From: Chloroflexota bacterium
GTDB taxonomy: Bacteria > Chloroflexota > Dehalococcoidia > Dehalococcoidales > UBA2162
Assembly (NCBI GenBank): GCA_016190895.1
Contig: JACPPR010000053.1
Coordinates: 1 to 41,637 of the forward strand
Direction: 5' to 3'
DNA: 41,637 nucleotides
Part shown: positions 8,640 to 16,802 of the stretch, in pieces
How positions within the stretch are numbered: position 1 is the first letter of the stretch
Layout: each line of letters opens with the position of its first letter
The notes under the pieces: model-generated
What the model was told of the DNA's origin: nothing
The model's input: the letters and a program-made list of their open reading frames with translations, nothing else
Database searches by the model: none
Program-made: the position numbers and the translations under genes

Positions 8640-9195
8640 GTCCGGAATTCTGGGGCTGGGCGCTGAGGATGCGGTGGTCAAAATAACTCGGGTTGTGCCC
8701 GCGGGGAACCGGGTGGAGACCGCCGAAGTAGTGAGAAGCATTCTGGAGAAACTGCTTGACTTGATGGGAGTCGACGGCTCGATAAAGCTTGAAACCGCGC
8801 CTGTTGTCGATGATGAAGAAGATGGCGAGGCAGCCGGGGCGGTAGTCTTAAATGTCGAGGGTGAGGACCTGGGTATTCTCATCGGGCGGCGGGGGCAGAC
8901 CCTGGCGTCCCTGCAATATCTGGTCAGGCTGATTGCCGGCCACCAAACCGGCTCTTGGGCGCCGGTGGTCATCGATGTCGAAGGATACAAGGAGCGGCGC
9001 TATCAGGCGCTGCAGGATTTTGCCCGTCAGATGGCCGAGCAGGTGAAGGCTAAGGGGTCACCATTCAGGATGGAGCCGATGCCGCCTGCCGAAAGACGCC
9101 TTATCCACCTGGCTCTGTCTAACGACCCCGATGTCTACACGGAAAGCACCGGCTTCGGTGAATCCCGCCGCGTGGTTATTATGCCGAAGAAATAG
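8527..9195 (+). CDS. jag: Jag/KhpB RNA-binding protein (Jag-N, KH, R3H)
   Basis: MESLEISARTVEEAIQKALDQLGASREEVEVTVVKEGKSGILGLG (Jag-N), ILIGRRGQTLASLQYLVRLIA (KH), PMPPAERRLIHLALSNDPDVYTESTGFGESRRVVIMPKK (R3H). RBS AAAGGAGAGG. Confidence 0.95.
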   Translation: MESLEISARTVEEAIQKALDQLGASREEVEVTVVKEGKSGILGLGAEDAVVKITRVVPAGNRVETAEVVRSILEKLLDLMGVDGSIKLETAPVVDDEEDGEAAGAVVLNVEGEDLGILIGRRGQTLASLQYLVRLIAGHQTGSWAPVVIDVEGYKERRYQALQDFARQMAEQVKAKGSPFRMEPMPPAERRLIHLALSNDPDVYTESTGFGESRRVVIMPKK

Positions 9196-9380
9196 ATTTT
9201 CCCCTCTGATAGTCAATCTCCCCCTGCCCCTTTTATAAGGAGTACGGGGGTTTGAGTGAAACCAGGTTATTTGGATTTTCCTGGCTGGAGATGTCAATAG
9301 GGAGTCCCTTTATCGAACATGGCAATGACCATGGAAATTAGCGTTTAATAGCCAACATTGTCGTTGCTACGAAATACTTT

Positions 9381-9648
9381 CCTCTCCCCTTGCGGGAGAG
9401 TCCCGACTCCGTGCGGGATCCCGTATGAAATCGGGAGATTAGATGTGCTTGGTTAATCAATGTGCTGTGACTAAGGTGAGGGGCACAATCCCGATTCTAT
9501 CGGGACACCCTCACCCCCGTAACTAGTACGGGGCAGGCTCTAGTTGACTCACTTCGTTCAGTGCAGGCTTCAACCTTCCGATTCGTTTCACTCATACGGA
9601 ATCCCGTATGAACGGAGTGAATCGGGACTCTCCCATCGAGGGAGAGGG
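9381..9648. repeat. Dispersed CTCTCCC-type repeat, copy 2, with several nested palindromic modules
   Basis: CCTCTCCCCTTGCGGGAGAG-TCCCGACTCCGTGCGGGATCCCGTATGAAATCGGGA ... GGGAGAGGG; closely matches 30858..30981. Confidence 0.75.
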
Positions 9649-9919
9649 AAAAACGAGAGAATTTTCATCCTTTGTGGTGCCCAAATGGGCATGTTAGATT
9701 GCGAGACTATTTCCCGATAAAATCGGGGAAGGCGAAGCAATCTCGAGAGATTTCTGAGATTGACATGGGCTTTCGTCTGCCAAAGCAATTGTTCGGCGAA
9801 TAGGCCGCCCTCGCAATGGCATCCGTTCATAAACAACCTCGAAAAATACCTTGCTTTTAGTGGCTGGTTTTGCTATAGTTATCATTTACTATAGTCAGAA
9901 GGTACAAGGAGAGAACAAA

Positions 9920-11059
9920 ATGCCTGCTCCCAAACTTAAAGAACTCCGCCGGGCTTATGGTTTCGATGAAGTCGCCATAGTCCCCGGAGATGTCACTATT
10001 AACCCGGAACAGACTAATATCGACCTGAAAATAGAGAATACCACCTTCTCCCTGCCCATTCTTAGCTCGGCGATGGATGCGGTGGTGGATGTCAAATTTG
10101 CTGCCCTGATGAGCAAACTAGGCGGGCTGGCCGTCCTTCACCTGGAAGGGTTACAAACACGCTATGACAACCCCGAAGAGGTGCTCGCTGAGATTGCCCG
10201 GGCATCCAAGGATGAAATCACTCCTCTGCTCCAGAAAGTCTATTCGCAGCCGATTAAGGAAAATCTTCTCAGCGAACGCGTGGAGGCAATCAAGAAAGCC
10301 GGTGGAATCTGCGCCGGCTCCGTAACCCCGGCAAACGCCAAACGCTTCGCTCCGATAGTCACGGAAGCCAAAGCCGACCTTCTCTTTGTTCAGTCCACAG
10401 TTACCACCGCCCGCCATGTCTCGAAAAGCGTTCGCGGGCTTATTTTCCCCGAGCTAATCAAGTCGATAAAAATACCTGTCGTTGTCGGCAACTGTGTCAG
10501 CTACACATCCTGTCTGGAACTGATGCGTACCGGCGTGGCGGGGATACTTATTGGCGTCGGCCCGGGGGCTGCCTGCACCAGCCGGGAAGTCCTTGGTATC
10601 GGCGTGCCCCAGATAACGGCAACTATCGATTGTGCGGCCGCCAGAGACGCTTACCAGAAGGAGTCAGGACGCTATGTGCCGGTAATCACCGATGGCGGTT
10701 TCCGCAAGGGTGGCGATGTCTGTAAGGCAATTGCCGCCGGAGCGGACGGGGTGATGATAGGTTCTATCTTTGCTCAAGCCAAGGAAGCTCCGGGACACGG
10801 CTACCATTGGGGAATGTCACAACCGCATGCGGCTCTACCCAGAGGCACCCGCATTAAGGTGGGCACCACAGCTACTCTGGAGCAGATTCTCTTCGGCCCC
10901 ACCTCGGTGACCGATGGCAGCCAGAATCTGGTCGGGGCATTACGGACGGCAATGGGCGTCTGCGGCGCTTTCAATATCCGGGAGATGCACAAGGCGGAGA
11001 TGGTCATCGCTCCGGCCATAACTACAGAAGGCAAGTCCTGGCAACTGGCGCAGAGTTAA
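9920..11059 (+). CDS. GuaB3-type IMP dehydrogenase-family protein
   Basis: LPILSSAMDAVVD, IGVGPGAACTSREVLGIGVPQ (catalytic Cys loop), ITDGGFRKGGDVCKAIAAGADGVMIGS; start at 9920 (MPAPKLKELRR) with AAGGAG upstream. Confidence 0.9.
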   Translation: MPAPKLKELRRAYGFDEVAIVPGDVTINPEQTNIDLKIENTTFSLPILSSAMDAVVDVKFAALMSKLGGLAVLHLEGLQTRYDNPEEVLAEIARASKDEITPLLQKVYSQPIKENLLSERVEAIKKAGGICAGSVTPANAKRFAPIVTEAKADLLFVQSTVTTARHVSKSVRGLIFPELIKSIKIPVVVGNCVSYTSCLELMRTGVAGILIGVGPGAACTSREVLGIGVPQITATIDCAAARDAYQKESGRYVPVITDGGFRKGGDVCKAIAAGADGVMIGSIFAQAKEAPGHGYHWGMSQPHAALPRGTRIKVGTTATLEQILFGPTSVTDGSQNLVGALRTAMGVCGAFNIREMHKAEMVIAPAITTEGKSWQLAQS

Positions 11060-11076
11060 TATTCAATTTAAGGTAC

Positions 11077-11118
11077 AAAAAAAGGAGGATGCCATTACAG
11101 ATGGCATCCTCCTTTTTT
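11077..11118 (+). terminator. Rho-independent terminator of the IMPDH-family gene
   Basis: AAAAAAAGGAGGATGCCAT-TACAG-ATGGCATCCTCCTTTTTT; perfect long stem with T-tract. Confidence 0.93.
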
Positions 11119-11171
11119 AGGTGGCAAACTGTTACCGGTTACTCGGCGTTGTGCACCTGGAACCGAGCTTG

Positions 11172-11898
11172 TCAATTGAGCAGTCGTGGCACCTCCTCTA
11201 GTCTGCTGATTATAAAGTCTGCCCTGATGCTTTCACTTTCAGGTGTAGATTGTCGCCCGGGGTTAAACCAGCAGGCGAGCATCCCGCCTTTAGCGCCAAT
11301 GACATCATCGGCATATGAATCTCCTATGTGCAAACACTCCTGAGGACGAACTCGTAACGAGCCAGCCGCATAGTAGAAAATTTCCTCTGGTCGGGCTTCT
11401 TGATACCGATTTCTTCAGACAGCACGATGCAGGAAAACAATCCACTTACGCCCATCGCCTCCAGCCTCTGCCGTTGCGGGATTGACGGCCCATTGGATAT
11501 TGCTCCCACCGGCATTCGGCGACTGAGTTCCTCCAACAGAGGCACGGCCCCTTCCGTCGCGGCATCCACCGTTGCGGCGCTATCGACGTAGGCTTCGGTG
11601 ACAGCATCCGCCAGGTCGTCGGAAAGATTCAGAAGCTGGAGGAATAAGCTGGTACGCTTTCGCCGGAGGCTATCGGCAACCAGTCCTTTCTGGAGTCGCC
11701 AGCGGTCAGTCGGTGAGACTGAGCAAACGCCTCAGAGATTTGCCTGATTGTCAGAGAGTCGAAGACTTTCGGAAACTTACGCACAATACATTCGAGGATT
11801 CTCCTCTGTGCCAACTCCTGGTCGAATAGAGTGCCGTGAATATCGAATAGTACTGCCTTTAGGGTCTTTTCCATTTTTTCTTTGTCCTCTTTCCGCAT
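11172..11898 (-). pseudogene. HAD-superfamily hydrolase, frameshifted at two places
   Basis: KAVLFDIHGTLFD (motif I, ORF 11629..11898), PVGAISNGPSIPQRQRLEAMGVSGLFSCIVLSEEIGIKKPD (ORF 11324..11569), then hand-translated ECLHIGDSYADDVIGAKGGMLACWFNPGRQ (motif IV) ending with TGA at 11172; three parts in different frames. Confidence 0.85.
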
Positions 11899-12074
11899 TT
11901 ATACAAGAGGCATAATAAAATGGAACAAGACCAAAGCGGTATCAGACAAGTCCGATTTTGGGATAAGGACACGGGGAGATTTCTTGTAGGATTAAGCCTA
12001 CACTTGAGATAAGCGGAAGCTGCAGAAATGAAATTGGGTTTCTGGTTATTGTGAGGCCGGTTTACAACGTTCCT

Positions 12075-12148
12075 GTCATTCCCCGCTTCAGGCGGGGAAT
12101 CCATATCGATGGAGGTTTTTGGATTCTCCGGTCAAGCCGGAGAATGAC
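12075..12148. repeat. GTCATTC...GAATGAC two-hairpin dispersed repeat
   Basis: GTCATTCCCCGC-TTCAG-GCGGGGAATCC ... GGATTCTCCGG-TCAAG-CCGGAGAATGAC; copies at 28982..29054 (opposite orientation) and 32202..32266. Confidence 0.75.
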
Positions 12149-12171
12149 AAACAAACTCGCATTATCACTTT

Positions 12172-13128
12172 TTAGGGGGAGAGATAAAACTTCTTTAGCA
12201 CTTCCTCAGCGGGCTTGCCATAAGGTATGGCGCTGGTATCTTTTGGTCCGCCTAGCCCCGCTTGAGCGCGCCACTCCCACCAGAATATTCCCGCCAGCCA
12301 GGGCTTTCCCCATAGGACTTCCAGCGCGGCCTGGTAGCAATCGGCCTGCTCCTGGAGGTCCACCGGCGCTGTGCTCGTCCAGTTGAGAGGCCATTTGTTA
12401 GCTCCATCCTGGCTTCTATAGCCAAATTCTATGGCGATGACCGGCTTGTTAAACTGCTTTGAAAGGTTTTCGATGGCTGCCAGGTAGCCTTTCTCCGTCC
12501 AAGCTGCCTTTAGTTCTGCCACCGTTGGGTCGTTCTTGTCGGTCAACGGGTAGAAAGGCTGCCAGCCGATGTAGTCCACCGCATCCCACCATTTTATGCG
12601 TACGTCCTCGCCATCGGAAAGGGAACCCTGGGCGTAAAGGGCGGCATAGGTAATCGGTCCCTTAAACCGCTCGCGGGCCTCTTTGATAACCCGTCGCCAG
12701 TCATTCTCCCGTTGCGTGGTCCCGACCAGCGCGTCTCCAATGACCAGCATATCCACGCCAGCTTCCTGACTGAAAGTGGCGTAGTAGTTGAGAAGTTCGC
12801 GGTACGAAGCGAACCACTCCTGCCATTGTGCTTCACTGGTAAAAGCTATCCCGATTTCACGCTGCGTATGCACTGGGTCGTTAGATAAATCGACATTAAC
12901 CAGCAGCGCGACTCTCATTCCAAGGCCGTGGGCCAGGTCAATCATGCGCTTCAATTCGGCATCCGCAGCCGTGCGAGGTTGTGTACGAAATACTTTCGTC
13001 GACGCGATTGTTTCCTGGCCGACATTGACGAGCAGCGATATCCAATTAGCCCCTGTTGCGGCGAGGTTTTTCAAAGACTCGTCAGCCCTGGGGGGGGCGA
13101 TAAAGCCCCCATTGCGCCGGTGCGGCAT
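12172..13128 (-). CDS. Second GH113-like TIM barrel, displaced 3' portion of the response-regulator fusion
   Basis: ADESLKNLAATGANWISLLVNVGQETIASTKVFRTQPRTAADAELKRMIDLAHGLGMRV... is collinear with the barrel inside 13082..15778; joined by removing one C from a C8 run at 13090..13097. Confidence 0.8.
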   Translation of the reverse strand: MPHRRNGGFIAPPRADESLKNLAATGANWISLLVNVGQETIASTKVFRTQPRTAADAELKRMIDLAHGLGMRVALLVNVDLSNDPVHTQREIGIAFTSEAQWQEWFASYRELLNYYATFSQEAGVDMLVIGDALVGTTQRENDWRRVIKEARERFKGPITYAALYAQGSLSDGEDVRIKWWDAVDYIGWQPFYPLTDKNDPTVAELKAAWTEKGYLAAIENLSKQFNKPVIAIEFGYRSQDGANKWPLNWTSTAPVDLQEQADCYQAALEVLWGKPWLAGIFWWEWRAQAGLGGPKDTSAIPYGKPAEEVLKKFYLSP

Positions 13129-15778
13129 CGAAGTTTTTCCAGTCGGTAAAATTGAACCCCTTCATAAAAGCGTCGGGAAGAGGCAGTGGACGGGTTGGCG
13201 CCGCCTCTGTTTGTCCGGGCGCTTTCTGAACGGAGTTCGATACTGTTGGTGCCGGTTGGGAGTAGAACTTCTTCAAGACATCTTCGGCGGATTTACCGTA
13301 AGGCGTCTCACTACCGTCGCCCGGTCCACCTATCTGTGTAACCCACCATTGCCACCAGAAGATTCCTTTCAGCCAGGGCTTGCCCCACAAGACCTCCAGG
13401 GCCGCCTGGTACAAATCGGCCTGCTCCTGAATGTCCACTGGTGCGCTACCTTTAGGAACATTGGGTTTCTTGGCGGCCCCATCGGTACTTAGGTACATTA
13501 ATCTGAGGATGACCGGCCGGTCAAACTGTTTTGCAAGGCTTTCCAGATGGGTCAGGTACCCCTTCTCCGTCCACGCGGCTTCCAGCTCCACCAAGGTCGG
13601 GCTGTTTTTGTCAGTCAAAGGGTAAAAAGCAAAGACGGAAATGTAATCCAATGCGTCCCACCATTTTATGCGTGCGTCATCGCCTGAAGTGCCGCCGGTA
13701 GCAGGGTAGTATGTAATAGGGCCTTGGTATCTCTGGCGTACGTTAGCAGCTATCCGGCGCCAATCCTCCTCCCGATGGATGGTGCCCCCCAACTGGGCAC
13801 CAATGGCCAGCGCATCCACGCCGGCCTCCTGACTGAAGGCGGCGTAATGGTCAATCATCTCTCGGTAGGATGCGAACCACTCCTGCCACTGGGCTTCGCT
13901 GACAAAAGCTGTCCCGATGTTACCCTGACCAAGGGCAAGGTCGGCAGCGACGCTTACCCGCGGCTCCAGCAAAACCCTCATCCCGAGGTTGTGCGCCAGG
14001 TCAACCATGCGACGCAGCTCGGCGTCCGTGGCCGTACGAGAGGACGTACGGAATATTTTCGTCGAGGCGATTGTTTCCTGGGTGACGCTGACGACCAACG
14101 AAATCCAGTTAGCGCCAGTGTCGGCGAGGTTTTCCAGGGACTTGTCCGCCATAGGAGAACTGTAAAGGCCTGGTGGAGCATCGAAGGATTTCCAGTCTGC
14201 GAAAGTCATCCCTTTCATAAACACATCCGGAGATGGCAGAGGCCTGGCAGGGGTTGCTATGGACGTGGAGTTTGCTGCCGTTGAGGCGGGGGATGACTGG
14301 CCTCCGGAGGAGAAGGGCTTCGACCCCCCACCGTACCCACCAACAACACGTATCATCCAGTTAACGTTATCTCTTGTAGCCCACCGCGATCCCGGGCCGA
14401 AGACAGGCCAATCCTGCCGCTCCTCGTGGCCGCCCTCGGATATCGGGCGCGTGAGGCCGGAATGCTCGTTCTTGGCACTGTCGTCTGCTCCGATGAACAC
14501 TCCCGTCAGAGGTCTGGAACCAGTCAATACGTGCGCATAGAAATCAGACTGCACCTCGATACCCGGCACGGGGATTTCCACCCACATCGCCGCGCTCATC
14601 GCCTGAGGAGGGCTATCGACCGCTGGGAATAACGTTGAGGGGAAAGCGGCGCTGTAGATAACCTTACGGTCCTGGTCCCAGAGTTGCAGGGTGAACTCCG
14701 GCCTTTCCGAAGGCAGCGCTGCACCGTTCATCCTGACCCGGTTGATAACGAAGGGAACAAAAGGCGGCGAAAAATGGACCAGGTAGCCGCCGGAGTCGGC
14801 GTGCACGTAGATTTCAGCTTGCCCGTCATCATGCTGGAGTTCCAGCGCCTTCGGAAGCGCAATAGATGTGCCATCCGCAGGTACGCCTGTTTCGTCTGGA
14901 ACTGCGCCAGACGGCGGAGCCGATTGTACCCGCCAGACGATTACCCCTGCCGCCACGCCAATAATCGCCAGGGTAACCGCAAACCATTGGGGCTTTCTCA
15001 AGAAGCTCGCCCGCTGTTTGTGAACTTCAGGCGCAGGACCAGCCGTCGACTGAGGAAGCTCACTTACGACATCAATCCCAGCGCCGCAGAAGGCGCAGTA
15101 CCTCACTACCTGCGGATTTTCCTGCCCGCATTTCTGGCAGCGCACGGTTCTGATATCAACGAATTGAGTATAATAGTGGGCCAGTTCGACATTGTTCTTG
15201 AGATTCAGCTTTTCCAGCACCCTCGAGCGGTAGGTGCTGATAGTCTTGACGCTTAACGACATCTCATTGGCAATTTCGCTAACTGTTCTGCCGAGGGCGA
15301 GCTTGCCCATTACCTGATACTCGCGGTCAGAAAGTAACTCATGAGGCGGCTTTTCCGTGCCCCTGACTAGTTCCGAAGCCAGTCTTTCACCGAGGGAAGC
15401 GCTGACGTATTTGCCGCCGTTCGAGATCTTCCTCACCGCCGTCAACAATTCGTCCGGCGTGCATGCCTTGGTGAGATAACCGGATGCGCCGGCCCTGAAG
15501 GCACGCATCGCCTCATCTTCGTCCACGTGAGAGCTCAGTACCAGAACAGGAAGGTGGGCATTTTGGCTCTTGAGTTCTTTGATTATGTCCAGCCAGCTTC
15601 TGCCCGGTATGGAGGTATCTAATAAGACCACATCATAGGAGTTTCTGGATATCTGGCTGAATACATCCTGGGCGTTGCTGGCCTCACCGGAGGCAACCGT
15701 GTCCCGGCTGCCAGCAAGAATCTGTTTCAATCCTTCCCTGGCAATGGCGCTTTCTTCCGCGACTAGTATTCTAAACAT
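13082..15778 (-). CDS. NarL/LuxR-type response regulator + zinc ribbon + TM + exported beta-rich region + GH113-like TIM barrel
   Basis: REC (VAEES..VVLLDTSIPG..LTKAC), HTH_LuxR (LSDREYQVMGKLALGRTVSEIANEMSLSVKTISTYRSRVLEKLNL), CQKCGQ..YCAFCG ribbon, TM WFAVTLAIIGVAAGVIVW, barrel from FMKGMTFADWKSFD. Confidence 0.88.
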   Translation of the reverse strand: MFRILVAEESAIAREGLKQILAGSRDTVASGEASNAQDVFSQISRNSYDVVLLDTSIPGRSWLDIIKELKSQNAHLPVLVLSSHVDEDEAMRAFRAGASGYLTKACTPDELLTAVRKISNGGKYVSASLGERLASELVRGTEKPPHELLSDREYQVMGKLALGRTVSEIANEMSLSVKTISTYRSRVLEKLNLKNNVELAHYYTQFVDIRTVRCQKCGQENPQVVRYCAFCGAGIDVVSELPQSTAGPAPEVHKQRASFLRKPQWFAVTLAIIGVAAGVIVWRVQSAPPSGAVPDETGVPADGTSIALPKALELQHDDGQAEIYVHADSGGYLVHFSPPFVPFVINRVRMNGAALPSERPEFTLQLWDQDRKVIYSAAFPSTLFPAVDSPPQAMSAAMWVEIPVPGIEVQSDFYAHVLTGSRPLTGVFIGADDSAKNEHSGLTRPISEGGHEERQDWPVFGPGSRWATRDNVNWMIRVVGGYGGGSKPFSSGGQSSPASTAANSTSIATPARPLPSPDVFMKGMTFADWKSFDAPPGLYSSPMADKSLENLADTGANWISLVVSVTQETIASTKIFRTSSRTATDAELRRMVDLAHNLGMRVLLEPRVSVAADLALGQGNIGTAFVSEAQWQEWFASYREMIDHYAAFSQEAGVDALAIGAQLGGTIHREEDWRRIAANVRQRYQGPITYYPATGGTSGDDARIKWWDALDYISVFAFYPLTDKNSPTLVELEAAWTEKGYLTHLESLAKQFDRPVILRLMYLSTDGAAKKPNVPKGSAPVDIQEQADLYQAALEVLWGKPWLKGIFWWQWWVTQIGGPGDGSETPYGKSAEDVLKKFYSQPAPTVSNSVQKAPGQTEAAPTRPLPLPDAFMKGFNFTDWKNFDAAPAQWGLYRPPQG

Positions 15779-15827
15779 TGCCTCTATCTACAGCAGTAGA
15801 GGGAATACCTGCTATCGGACTAAAGGG

Positions 15828-16625
15828 TTAGTAATCCTCTTCTTCCTCTTCCTCGTCCTCTTTACGGGGCGGTCTGCCCGGCTGCAGGCCGATGCGTGGA
15901 GCAATCACCTCAGCCCTCTTGGCGCGGCGTGAGGGAAACTCGACTTTGTCGATTTCCTGTCTTAGCCTGGCCAGCGCATCCGCCGGCTGATTGGCATCGA
16001 CGTCAATCACCACAGCGCTGATTCCTGCTTCCCACAGAGCCTCAAGCTCGCCAGCGGTCACGGTTAAAGGCACCGGTACCAGCAGGGGCTTGTTCAGCAA
16101 ATCGGCGAAGCGCCGGAAGAGCATCAGGTCCTGCCAGGTAAGAGCCTTGTTCTTCCCGTTGTCACGGGCAGTCAGCACCGCATCTACAGGTAATTCGTTG
16201 GCCGTTCTCAGTAAACCCTCGGTAAGCGATGCCGACACTTCCAGTATCTTGCCGGTTTCTTTATCGTTTTTCACGAGTGTCAGAGGAGTACCGACCGCCG
16301 AGAAAACAATAAAGTCACCGCCTGCCTTAGCCACCTGCTCTATTTTTTCTTGAGCGATGTTTTCCGTCTGCCCGCCCCAGATAATATCGGGTGAAGACTT
16401 AGACAGCTTTTGCAGAGCTTCAGCGCCATTACCTGGCTTTGCGATACCGACCAATCCGGCATCGGCCCCGGACAGGTGACCGGTCAGCTTTTCGGCATCC
16501 TCAGCGGATAGGCTTGCCACGACCTGTATTTTTGGTTTTGCGGAGGCGGCTTGTTTGGCGGTGAACCCCATAGGCGGGGTTTCACCACGTGACAAGCGGT
16601 TTAATCTATCAATGAATTTGCTCAT
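15828..16625 (-). CDS. Conserved hypothetical protein, acidic C-terminus (EDEEEEEEDY)
   Basis: Long intact ORF MSKFIDRLNRLSRGETPPMGF...; (beta/alpha)-like pattern; family not recognised. Confidence 0.75.
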   Translation of the reverse strand: MSKFIDRLNRLSRGETPPMGFTAKQAASAKPKIQVVASLSAEDAEKLTGHLSGADAGLVGIAKPGNGAEALQKLSKSSPDIIWGGQTENIAQEKIEQVAKAGGDFIVFSAVGTPLTLVKNDKETGKILEVSASLTEGLLRTANELPVDAVLTARDNGKNKALTWQDLMLFRRFADLLNKPLLVPVPLTVTAGELEALWEAGISAVVIDVDANQPADALARLRQEIDKVEFPSRRAKRAEVIAPRIGLQPGRPPRKEDEEEEEEDY

Positions 16626-16639
16626 TTTCTTTCTCCTGA

Positions 16640-16710
16640 GCCAGCGAAGAGAGTCGAACTCTTGACCAGCGGTTTACGAAACCGCTGCTCTACCACTGAG
16701 CTACGCTGGC
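16640..16710 (-). tRNA. tRNA-Thr (anticodon CGT)
   Basis: Reverse strand GCCAGCG TA GCTC AGTGGTA GAGC A GCGGT TTCGTAA ACCGC TGGTC AAGAG TTCGACT CTCTT CGCTGGC; complete 71-nt cloverleaf. Confidence 0.95.
16674..16710. repeat. attL core: 37-bp direct repeat (5' half of tRNA-Thr)
   Basis: TTACGAAACCGCTGCTCTACCACTGAGCTACGCTGGC, identical to 26048..26084. Confidence 0.93.
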
Positions 16711-16775
16711 ATGTTGGCATTATTTGAGGCTAATTCGCCGGATTTTGCGAAATCAGATAACTTGTCATAACCCAT

Positions 16776-16797
16776 TTTGCTACCCGATTGCTACCCA
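16776..16797. promoter_or_regulatory. Putative integrase arm-type sites (left)
   Basis: TTTGCTACCCGATTGCTACCCA; 20/22 match with 25910..25931 near the other end. Confidence 0.5.
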
Positions 16798-16802
16798 ACG
16801 GT

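Noticed and set aside
8307-8990. 227-aa minus-strand Ser/Thr-rich ORF
   Set aside because: Antisense to yidC/jag, low-complexity translation, no start signal.
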